Source: Promethearchaeota archaeon (GTDB lineage Archaea > Asgardarchaeota > Lokiarchaeia > Sigynarchaeales > SOKP01). From it: a stretch of DNA of 5,101 bases. The stretch is from contig JAHLWV010000193.1 in NCBI GenBank assembly GCA_019057735.1, forward strand, positions 1 to 5,101. Reading direction: 5' to 3'. The notes under the pieces are model-generated. The model was not told the DNA's origin and did not search any database. It saw nothing but the letters and a program-made list of their open reading frames with translations. How positions within the stretch are numbered: the stretch's first letter is position 1; each line of letters opens with the position of its first letter. This document shows, in pieces, positions 1 through 5,101 of this stretch. The translations under genes were made by a program, and so were the position numbers.

Positions 1-17
1 TATATGGTGGTTAAAAA

Positions 18-893
18 ATGATAAATCAGATATCACTTGTGGACTTACCAGTCCCGATATTCTTAGCACTGAGGGAAGGATTAGAAGCAGTCTTAGTCGT
101 TGTAATAATTTTATTATATTTGAAGAAAACAAATCAAAAGATTTATTATAAGTATGTCTACTTAGGAATCATTTTAGCAACAATTGCAAGCGTCATATTT
201 GCTATAATCTTCTCAATAGCATTTGGTGGATTTACCGGTATATTGGAACAGATATTTGAGGGGACGACTTTTATCATATCAGGCATTTTCATATTAACTT
301 TAGTTTTATGGGTTAGCAAGGAAGGTCCAAAGATGCGAGAAAATCTCGAAGGAAAGGTAGATGAATCTATAAAAGCTCAAAAGGTATTTTCGATTTCTAT
401 TACTACATTTATTATCATAATTAGAGAAGGAATTGAGTTAATTCTGCTTACAACAGGTGCTGCATCTATAGGTTCCTTAAATCAAGTAAATGTTATATTA
501 GGATCCATAATTGGCTTAGCAATTTCGATTCTCATTGGAATACTAATTTTTTACGGAATAAAATCAATAAATTTGCGAACATTTTTTAAAATAACAAATA
601 TAATGCTAATTTTATTCGCTGCGGGGTTAATTACATATGGAATCCACGAATTTATTGAAGCAGGAATAATCAATCCGATTATTGATGAAGTATGGAATAT
701 TAAACACATATTACCTGAAAGCTTTCCCGATGGAAATCCCGCAACTCCTGAATTCTTAGAGATTATTGGTGCGTTATTAAAAGCTCTTTTTGGATATAAT
801 GCTAATCCTGCTTTATTAGAAGTAATTATCTATCCGGTGTTATTAGTTTCGATTGGGTTAATATCAACTTTTATATGGAGACGAAATAATTAG
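18..893 (+). CDS. FTR1/EfeU-family high-affinity iron permease
   Basis: Polytopic membrane protein of 291 residues, close to the usual length of bacterial and archaeal FTR1/EfeU proteins. Two REGxE signatures are visible: REGLE at residues 19-23 in the first helix and REGIE at 136-140 in the fourth. In this family these glutamates line the iron pathway. A further family motif, AAGLITYGIHEFIEAG, covers 201-216, and GYNANPALLE near 260-269 precedes the last helix. I count about seven membrane segments (roughly 10-34, 45-70, 81-100, 124-148, 157-180, 190-210, 268-287). The known role of the family is iron uptake across the cytoplasmic membrane. The start is fixed by an in-frame TAA at 12-14 just upstream and by GGTGGT at 6-11. 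No EfeO, EfeB, multicopper oxidase or ferritin-like partner lies in the window, although a partner could precede it. The gene ends in adjacent TAG and TAA stops. Metal specificity is inferred from the family only. Confidence 0.93.
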   Translation: MINQISLVDLPVPIFLALREGLEAVLVVVIILLYLKKTNQKIYYKYVYLGIILATIASVIFAIIFSIAFGGFTGILEQIFEGTTFIISGIFILTLVLWVSKEGPKMRENLEGKVDESIKAQKVFSISITTFIIIIREGIELILLTTGAASIGSLNQVNVILGSIIGLAISILIGILIFYGIKSINLRTFFKITNIMLILFAAGLITYGIHEFIEAGIINPIIDEVWNIKHILPESFPDGNPATPEFLEIIGALLKALFGYNANPALLEVIIYPVLLVSIGLISTFIWRRNN

Positions 894-899
894 TAACTA

Positions 900-916
900 T
901 TTTTTTTATATTTTTT
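900..916 (+). terminator. Oligo-T terminator after the iron permease gene
   Basis: An eight-T run at 900-907 and a six-T run at 911-916 follow the permease stop codons within 25 bases. No stem precedes them. T-rich tracts without a hairpin are the usual signal for archaeal RNA polymerase, and this one sits in the 43-base gap between two convergent genes, where a terminator is expected. On the opposite strand the gap shows no comparable T run. Confidence 0.6.
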
Positions 917-936
917 AAGAACAAGATGAATCGAAA

Positions 937-1194
937 CTAGACTAAAATTTCAAAAATACTTACACGTTTATCCGTTAAATCCTTAGATTTTTTAATAAAG
1001 CTATGTTCTTGTAACTTCTTAAGAGCGTAGGCTGTAGTTCGCTTAGGAAGAAGAGTTTTTTGGATAATTTCTTGTTGTTTTAAAGGACCTCTTTGTTTTA
1101 ATAAATATAAAATAAACTTACTCGAGGGCGATAATGAAAATAAATCTAGCTTCTGTTCATAACCCGCAATCATGTATTTATCTTCTACAATCAT
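937..1194 (-). CDS. Small single-domain winged helix-turn-helix regulator (MarR/TrmB-like)
   Basis: An 85-residue protein that is almost entirely one winged-helix DNA-binding domain. A first helix spans about 22-34, the helix-turn-helix is at about 37-66 (GPLKQQEI turning into PKRTTAYALKKLQEHS, the recognition helix), and the wing is at 67-84 (KDLTDKRVSIFEIL). The pattern of a Pro-Lys-Arg-Thr recognition helix followed by a D-x-R-type wing is typical of MarR-like archaeal regulators. It lacks the extra N- and C-terminal helices that full-length MarR proteins use to dimerise. It has no cysteine and a single histidine, so a Cys-based metal or redox sensor is unlikely. The start is supported by AGGTG at 1200-1204, five bases before ATG; Met8 is a weaker alternative. 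It faces the iron permease convergently and has its own leader, so control of the permease is possible but not shown. The target is unknown. Confidence 0.8.
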   Translation of the reverse strand: MIVEDKYMIAGYEQKLDLFSLSPSSKFILYLLKQRGPLKQQEIIQKTLLPKRTTAYALKKLQEHSFIKKSKDLTDKRVSIFEILV

Positions 1195-1240
1195 GAAAAC
1201 ACCTATTTTAAAATTATTTAATTGCTTATTATTTTGTTCA

Positions 1241-1250
1241 ATTTATAATA
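1241..1250 (-). promoter_or_regulatory. Candidate TATA box for the winged-helix gene
   Basis: Read on the minus strand this is TATTATAAAT, a reasonable archaeal TATA element. It would place transcription start about 25 bases downstream, near 1215-1220, leaving a short leader that just contains the AGGTG ribosome binding site. A perfect palindrome, ATTTTAAAAT, at 1205-1214 would fall in or next to that leader and could be an autoregulatory site. The whole area is very AT-rich, so both calls are weak. Confidence 0.35.
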
Positions 1251-1312
1251 AAGTTTATGTATATTTAAGATTAACGAGAACTGGCAAATCCATTATTCGG
1301 AATAGCTTATTG

Positions 1313-1370
1313 TTTCAAATAGGTATATTTTTGAAATAAAAGTTTCAAAATGAAACTCTAAAATTTTGAA
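1313..1370. repeat. Cluster of TTTCAAA / TTTGAAA inverted repeats, candidate operator
   Basis: Five related half-sites lie within 58 bases: TTTCAAA at 1313-1319, TTTTGAAA at 1329-1336, TTTCAAAA at 1343-1350, TGAAACT at 1351-1357 and TTTTGAA at 1364-1370. They form several overlapping dyads. One has eight-base perfect arms (1329-1336 with 1343-1350, spacer six). Another has seven-base arms (AGTTTCA 1341-1347 with TGAAACT 1351-1357, spacer three). The cluster lies upstream of the winged-helix gene and of no other obvious start codon. It could be a multi-site protein binding region or alternative RNA hairpins. The dyads are plainly visible in the sequence; their function is inferred. Confidence 0.45.
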
Positions 1371-1392
1371 GATATTAATGTAGGAGAGAGAC

Positions 1393-1400
1393 TTTAAATA
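1393..1400 (+). promoter_or_regulatory. TATA-like element facing right, no known gene
   Basis: TTTAAATA is preceded by the purine-rich stretch GGAGAGAGAC, resembling an archaeal BRE plus TATA box. A start near 1420-1425 would give a transcript running toward and antisense to the end of the redox gene. No supported coding region follows: the only nearby ATG (1418) opens a seven-codon frame. It may serve a small RNA or be chance in AT-rich DNA. Confidence 0.25.
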
Positions 1401-1609
1401 CAAAAGTAGGTTATTTTATGTTTTCAATTTATATTTTTTAATCAATATGCAAAAATTGCACATATCTTTATAAAACTATTTGTAAGTATTTCTATTTAAT
1501 TTAGGAAGAATTTAAACTCAAATTAATCTTGAACTTCGCCCTTAGCATTATATTTAAAAAAATCTAATTTCTTTGGATACTTTTATTTGACTTTACTTTC
1601 TTCTTGTCT

Positions 1610-1689
1610 CCTTTTTTCATTAAAAAAAGGTATAACATTTTATTTTTACCAAGAGGGTTTGGTAAAAAATGTTTAGGATTACAAAAAAA
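1610..1689 (-). terminator. Stem-loops and oligo-T runs ending the redox operon
   Basis: Downstream of the iron-sulfur protein stop, the minus strand carries T runs of seven (1683-1689), six (1664-1669) and seven (1622-1628). Two perfect inverted repeats lie among them. One has ten-base arms, TTTTTACCAA at 1643-1652 and TTGGTAAAAA at 1659-1668, around a six-base loop. The other has eight-base arms, CCTTTTTT at 1610-1617 and AAAAAAGG at 1623-1630, around a five-base loop. Repeated oligo-T runs fit archaeal termination. The stems may stabilise the 3' end of the message. They are symmetric and could also act on the plus strand. Confidence 0.5.
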
Positions 1690-1729
1690 GAGCATATTGA
1701 AAAATTAACTGATGTATTATCCTTAAATG

Positions 1730-3106
1730 CTAGTAAAATTCGCAATCGTCAAGGAGTTGAGATATATCCATTACTTTTATTGAAGAATTATCTTCATTGG
1801 CTACTTGAAATAAATTATTTTTGCAAAACACACATGAACTCACTAATACTTCAGCTTTAGTTTCTATTGCTTCTTTCAATCGATCTTCACGAATTCTAAC
1901 CATGCATGCACGGGTTTCACTTATTCGATCCCTTCCGATTTCACCAGCGATATCTCCATATAATGCTTTAACTCCACCTCCAGCTCCACAACACCAAGCC
2001 ATATCTTTATTGTGTTTCATTTCAAATAATTTAACGCCTTCTATCATTCGAATTAATTCTCTAGGTTCTTCATAAACTCCACAATATCTCCCTAAATGGC
2101 ATGGATCATGATAAGTAATCAATAGTGGATTATCTTTGGTTCGTTTTGTGTATCTAATTTTTAAATTCTTCTCTTTTACAATCTTCAGAGCATATTGTGT
2201 CAAATGAAAAAGGTCAAATCCAAGGTCTCCTCCAGCAAATTTAGTGTATTCTAAAGTAATGGTGGAAAAACATCCTGAACATGAAAAAACAACTTCAGAA
2301 ACACCACTATCGCGAATCATATTATAGTTATGTTTAACGAGTTCTAAAGCGTCATCCTCTAATCCTGTACGAAATAATACTGATCCACAGCATCTTTCGT
2401 CTGGAAAAACAACAAATTCAATTCCCAACTTTCCTAAAACTGAACTTGTTGCATTGACGAGTTCTTTATTTCGATAAGAAGACGTACAACCAACAAAGTA
2501 ACCAACTTTATGAGGTTTTGGTTTTCTTGCTTCTGGATCCCCAGCTGCTAATTTGGCATCGATCTCTGCAAGTTCTTTCTTTGCACGTTCATAGGCTTGC
2601 TTCCCATCTTCGGAATTCTCACACCAATTAAATCTGTCATTATGCTGTTCAAGAAAAGGATTATTATTAGCGAGGATTGATTTTTTAAGTCCTATTAACT
2701 TCTTTGGCATGGCGCCTTTTTTAACAACGGTTTTACGAAAATTCTGAAATACCTCAAGTGTGTCAATCCCTACAGGACAAACTACTTTACAATTACCGCA
2801 GAGCATACATCGAAAAACAGAGGGTATTATTTCTTCATTATCGAACTTGATATCCTTACGATCTAATGCTTTAATAATTCTATTTCGTCCACCAGCATAA
2901 TCAGTTTCTGACCAAGAGGTATTATAGACTTTACACACGTGACGACAATACCCACAATGAGTACAACGATCATAACCGAACTTTTCTTCTTTTTCCTTTG
3001 TTTTTGGTTCGATTAAATTCTCTCGAGAAGGAGAAACTAAACCAGCAACTGGTGGACCAGTTGTAACAACATTGCGTATGTCTTTTTTATCTTTACCTTC
3101 ACTCAT
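1730..3106 (-). CDS. HdrD/GlpC-like iron-sulfur oxidoreductase with two 4Fe-4S clusters and two CCG domains
   Basis: A 458-residue electron-transfer protein. A charged N-terminal tail (1-42) precedes a double ferredoxin domain: cluster 1 uses C48, C51, C54 and C58, and cluster 2 uses C100, C103, C106 and C110 followed by Pro. After a charged Lys/Glu-rich linker (about 163-200) come two CCG (DUF224) domains. The first fits the family spacing exactly: C207, 31 residues, C239-C240, 35 residues, C276-x2-C279. The second has C336, 35 residues, C372-C373, then 51 residues to C425-x2-C428, which is longer than usual. Proteins of this build (HdrD, GlpC, GlcF, LutA/LldE relatives) pass electrons from a flavoprotein to a quinone, methanophenazine or thiol-disulfide couple. 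No membrane helix is visible. AGAGGA at 3114-3119 supports the start. It follows the flavoprotein gene in the same direction, so it is very likely its electron acceptor. The terminal acceptor is unknown. Confidence 0.88.
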   Translation of the reverse strand: MSEGKDKKDIRNVVTTGPPVAGLVSPSRENLIEPKTKEKEEKFGYDRCTHCGYCRHVCKVYNTSWSETDYAGGRNRIIKALDRKDIKFDNEEIIPSVFRCMLCGNCKVVCPVGIDTLEVFQNFRKTVVKKGAMPKKLIGLKKSILANNNPFLEQHNDRFNWCENSEDGKQAYERAKKELAEIDAKLAAGDPEARKPKPHKVGYFVGCTSSYRNKELVNATSSVLGKLGIEFVVFPDERCCGSVLFRTGLEDDALELVKHNYNMIRDSGVSEVVFSCSGCFSTITLEYTKFAGGDLGFDLFHLTQYALKIVKEKNLKIRYTKRTKDNPLLITYHDPCHLGRYCGVYEEPRELIRMIEGVKLFEMKHNKDMAWCCGAGGGVKALYGDIAGEIGRDRISETRACMVRIREDRLKEAIETKAEVLVSSCVFCKNNLFQVANEDNSSIKVMDISQLLDDCEFY

Positions 3107-3241
3107 ATTTATATCCTCTTTTCTTTCTATTATTTTCCAATTTCAAAAAGTGGTTTCACTTAATTATTTCTAACTGTTATATTTTATTTGAGCTATTTTT
3201 TTATGATATTTACTTATTTCATCCAATATTCTAATATTACA
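3107..3241 (-). promoter_or_regulatory. 135-base spacer inside the redox gene string, possible internal promoter or processing site
   Basis: The spacer lies between the flavoprotein stop and the iron-sulfur protein start. Read leftward it contains an A/T-rich block around 3178-3190 (AAATAAAATATAAC) that could be a TATA box. Next comes a small stem, AAGTG at 3157-3161 paired with CACTT at 3148-3152, running into a short T run, and then the AGAGGA ribosome binding site at 3114-3119. The stem plus T run could attenuate or process the message, while the TATA-like block could give the iron-sulfur gene extra transcription. Both are weak calls. There is no coding region here. Confidence 0.3.
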
Positions 3242-4765
3242 TTAAAAGATCTTATACAGCATTTTTGCTGTGGAAAAGAGTAATGAAATGCGCCAGTGTT
3301 TCATTCTAGATTTAATTATACGATAGGAGTTAAACAAATCTTTAGGATCTAACTTATTCTTCAAGATTTTTCTTTTATATACAACTTCCCGTCGATATTT
3401 TCGCAAATAAAAGGTATTTACTATACCGATTGTATAGAGGTTATCTCCTTGTTTAAATGCTATCTTGGATAAATCGTGCAAGAAAGCCTTAACAGTAAAA
3501 AATTCGATTGGTCGAGTAATATCTGTTAGACCAAATATTTTTACACGGCTCCATCCTTCTACACCAGAAATCGTATAAGTTGCGATAGGAAATTTATATT
3601 TACTAGCTCTTCTTACATAACTCTCATAAAAATGTAATAATCTTTCATTTGAAATCCAATATTCTTGGAAGATAATATTCCTACTCGTCCTTCCAATAGC
3701 CACTTCAGCATCGCTAATATCACGCCATTTTTCTTTTAAATACGATTCCTCTACTCTGACGCTTTTAAAATTCTGAGCTAGGTTATCTGCAGCTGTGACA
3801 CTTCTCATAGTTATTTCGGGATCATCGTAAAAAACGGCCCAAACTAACCATTCTTGACTTGGAAAATTGATGTGCGAGTATTTTTCAAAATTACGTTCTG
3901 AAATTGAAAGGAAAAATGGTTTATCTGGAACTTTACTCATTAAAGCTTGGTAATAATTAATAGCGTCATTAAGAGATGAAAAACCATAGCCTACAATTTC
4001 TAAAGAAGTTTTTAGATCTGTAATAGATAACTCTACCTCTGAGATCGCTCCATATATGCCATAAGTTCCGGTAAGATCATCAAGCGTTATTCCTCCAGTC
4101 GAATACTTCGAAATCTGTTCGATTTTCCCATTAGGAAGAACTAAGGTTAACGATATTATTGAATCGGCCATTGTACCATACTTTAGCACCCCAATTCCTG
4201 CTTTCCCAGGCGTTGCTATATAACCACCTACACAAGAAGTTTTGAAGCTAGTCGGGTAAGCTTTAGGCGCAAGCCCATCATCTGAAAGTTTTTCAATTAG
4301 ATTTAACCACGAAATTCCTGCCCCCACTCTGACTGTCATTTTTTCAGTGTCAATATGCACAACTTTGTTAATGCGACGCATATCGATTATAACTCCACCT
4401 TTTGCAGGGGTTGCTGAAGAAAAGCAAGACGTCCCAGCAGCTCTTATTGTTATAGGTAGAGAACGTTCCCAACACTTCTTAATTAATAAAGATAAGCTCT
4501 CTGTATCAGCTGGTCTAACAATTATACTCGCAAGATAATTTTTTTTGAATTTATAATGATATGATGGTAAAGAAGTAAGATCGGCGGATGCCGATTCAAG
4601 TTCGTATTTATTGGTGCTTACATGGTATGGAGAGATAAATTCCTTAACAATTTCCTCAAAGTTACGATTCTTTCCCCTTTTTTTTACTTTTTTTGGAGCT
4701 ATAGCCATCTTTCCGCTTAATTTCTCTTTGACTTTTGTCTCGTTCATTTTTTTTATCACGTCCAT
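3242..4765 (-). CDS. FAD-linked oxidase, GlcD-like (FAD_binding_4 / PCMH fold), substrate unknown
   Basis: A 507-residue flavoprotein. The PCMH-type FAD domain is clear: RPADTESLSLLI at 84-95, the pyrophosphate loop RAAGTSCFSSATPAKGG at 108-124, CVGGYIATPGKAGIGVLKYG at 178-197, LPNG at 210-213, and LTGTYGIYGAISEVEL at 231-246. A GlcD-type C-terminal end, LDPKDLFNSYRI, is at 472-483. The loop has RAAGTS, not GHS, so FAD is probably non-covalent. The HxGDGNxH and EHG motifs usual in D-lactate/glycolate dehydrogenases are not found. Additions are a strongly basic N-terminus (13 Lys/Arg in residues 1-35) and a basic, hydrophobic C-terminal tail (484-507) that could touch the membrane. The first ATG directly abuts the stop of the upstream membrane protein gene, with no ribosome binding site. 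Met7 (4747) has GTGAT seven bases before it and may be the true start, giving 501 residues. Its electrons probably go to the downstream iron-sulfur protein. Confidence 0.85.
   Translation of the reverse strand: MDVIKKMNETKVKEKLSGKMAIAPKKVKKRGKNRNFEEIVKEFISPYHVSTNKYELESASADLTSLPSYHYKFKKNYLASIIVRPADTESLSLLIKKCWERSLPITIRAAGTSCFSSATPAKGGVIIDMRRINKVVHIDTEKMTVRVGAGISWLNLIEKLSDDGLAPKAYPTSFKTSCVGGYIATPGKAGIGVLKYGTMADSIISLTLVLPNGKIEQISKYSTGGITLDDLTGTYGIYGAISEVELSITDLKTSLEIVGYGFSSLNDAINYYQALMSKVPDKPFFLSISERNFEKYSHINFPSQEWLVWAVFYDDPEITMRSVTAADNLAQNFKSVRVEESYLKEKWRDISDAEVAIGRTSRNIIFQEYWISNERLLHFYESYVRRASKYKFPIATYTISGVEGWSRVKIFGLTDITRPIEFFTVKAFLHDLSKIAFKQGDNLYTIGIVNTFYLRKYRREVVYKRKILKNKLDPKDLFNSYRIIKSRMKHWRISLLFSTAKMLYKIF
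4755..4759 (-). promoter_or_regulatory. GTGAT ribosome binding site favouring the internal Met7 start
   Basis: On the minus strand GTGAT sits seven bases before the ATG at 4745-4747, codon 7 of the flavoprotein frame. GTGAT matches the end of the archaeal Shine-Dalgarno consensus AGGAGGTGAT. The upstream ATG at 4765 has no such motif, since its preceding bases are the end of the membrane protein gene (CTATTTTAG). Starting at Met7 would leave 18 bases between the two genes. Confidence 0.4.
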
Positions 4766-5101
4766 CTAAAATAGCGGTACTAATACTAATCCTAAGAAGA
4801 ATGCTGTCCACCAGCAAATCAATGTAATATATCCCGTAAATCTAGCGTATTTACGCTCAGCTGCAATTCCAAACAACATACTAAGCAGTCCTGTAAATAA
4901 TCCAACTGCACCTAAAATTATGTGGATCACATGAACTGGGAAAGGTTCAAAAGAAAACCAAACTTGGATTAATTCATCAAATGGAAGTTCACTTTGATTG
5001 AGGCTAACCAAGGAAATAGCGTTGATTAAGGTTAGTATCCAAGATGCCCCACTAAATATTCCGTGGATTTTCACAAATTTGTTTTCGTTTATTAGTACGA
5101 G
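4766..5101 (-). CDS. Small three-helix membrane protein, 5' end probably beyond the window
   Basis: Unrecognised membrane protein. From a GTG at 5074 it reads 102 residues with three hydrophobic segments, about 7-25, 47-71 and 79-101, and a polar loop at 26-46. His4 lies before the first helix, and His48 and His51 (VHVIHIIL) lie at the head of the second. WW at 88-89 sits in the third. The frame stays open from 5074 to the window edge, with codons reading LVLINENKF. The GTG has no ribosome binding site, so the true start is probably outside the window. Its stop abuts the flavoprotein ATG, so the two genes are almost certainly co-transcribed and probably translationally coupled. A role as membrane anchor or link to a membrane electron carrier is inferred. 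Heme binding by the histidines is possible but unproven, and I assign no family. Confidence 0.65.
   Translation of the reverse strand, partial: LVLINENKFVKIHGIFSGASWILTLINAISLVSLNQSELPFDELIQVWFSFEPFPVHVIHIILGAVGLFTGLLSMLFGIAAERKYARFTGYITLICWWTAFFLGLVLVPLF

Larger units (their letters stand above)
1195..1729. other. 535-base gap without a convincing gene
   Basis: The gap runs from the start of the winged-helix gene to the stop of the iron-sulfur protein gene. It is strongly AT-rich. I see no tRNA (no T-arm GGTTCGA-type block), no rRNA and no CRISPR-type repeats. It contains the regulator's promoter area (1200-1260), a cluster of TTTCA/TGAAA inverted repeats (1313-1370), a right-facing TATA-like element (1393-1400), and two perfect stem-loops with oligo-T runs (1610-1689) that probably end the leftward redox operon. 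The longest unlisted reading frames are a 43-codon leftward frame (1564-1695) and a rightward frame from 1669 that runs antisense into the redox gene; neither has convincing support. Confidence 0.6.

Noticed and set aside
1418..1441. Seven-codon frame after the right-facing TATA-like element
   Set aside because: Too short to support as a gene; the ATG could equally lie near the predicted transcription start by chance.
1564..1695. Leftward 43-codon frame just after the iron-sulfur gene, Phe-rich then Lys-rich
   Set aside because: It has no ribosome binding site, and its composition is what poly-T and poly-A tracts would give by chance. It runs through both stem-loops and the presumed terminator.
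1195..1729. tRNA, other structured RNA gene, or CRISPR array in the long gap
   Set aside because: No tRNA arm consensus, no GC-rich structured block and no regularly spaced direct repeats were seen.
1669..1860. Rightward 63-codon frame beginning beside the 10-base hairpin
   Set aside because: About two thirds of it is antisense to the end of the well-supported iron-sulfur protein gene, and the start has no good ribosome binding site. The product has no recognisable domain. Best explained as a shadow frame.
1821..2075. Rightward 84-codon frame
   Set aside because: Lies wholly antisense inside the iron-sulfur protein gene, whose cysteine motifs fix the true frame.
4347..4538. Rightward 63-codon frame
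   Set aside because: Lies wholly antisense inside the FAD domain of the flavoprotein gene.
3242..4765. Naming the flavoprotein a D-lactate or glycolate dehydrogenase
   Set aside because: Only the FAD-binding signatures are present; the active-site motifs that define those enzymes were not found.
1..5101. Mobile element or defence system
   Set aside because: No transposase, integrase, terminal inverted repeats, toxin-antitoxin pair or nuclease-like gene was recognised; the genes are metabolic, transport and regulatory.

Overview
The window is AT-rich and looks archaeal. Start codons are preceded by GGTG/GTGAT/AGAGG motifs that would pair with an archaeal 16S 3' end. Gene ends carry oligo-T runs rather than classical GC hairpins, and TATA-like boxes lie upstream of genes. 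The protein set (a stand-alone small winged-helix protein, a GlcD-type flavoprotein beside an HdrD/GlpC-type CCG iron-sulfur protein, an FTR1 permease) would suit an anaerobic archaeon. An Asgard-type lineage is my guess from the style of the winged-helix protein and the redox pair, but nothing here proves the phylum.

Layout: (1) 18-893 (+) encodes an FTR1/EfeU-family iron permease, ending in tandem stops and a T-rich tract. (2) 937-1194 (-) encodes a convergent 85-residue winged-helix regulator with its own ribosome binding site and a plausible TATA box. (3) 1195-1729 is a 535-base gap with no convincing gene. It holds a cluster of TTTCA/TGAAA inverted repeats, a TATA-like box facing right, and two perfect stem-loops plus oligo-T runs that probably end the operon to its right. 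(4) 1730-5101 (-) is a gene string read leftward. It runs from a small three-helix membrane protein, whose 5' end is probably cut by the window edge, to an FAD-linked oxidase (GlcD/FAD_binding_4 family), to an iron-sulfur protein with two 4Fe-4S clusters and two CCG domains.

How the genes fit: the membrane protein and flavoprotein abut without any gap, and the iron-sulfur protein follows after 135 bases. The simplest reading is a membrane-associated dehydrogenase in which FAD oxidises an organic substrate, electrons pass through the ferredoxin-like clusters and CCG sites, and the small membrane protein anchors the complex or links it to a membrane carrier. The flavoprotein keeps the FAD-binding signatures of the family but I cannot find the HxGDGNxH and EHG motifs of lactate/glycolate dehydrogenases, so the substrate is open. 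This is the most interesting feature of the window. The iron permease and the regulator form a separate unit with no visible link to the redox operon except a possible shared need for iron.
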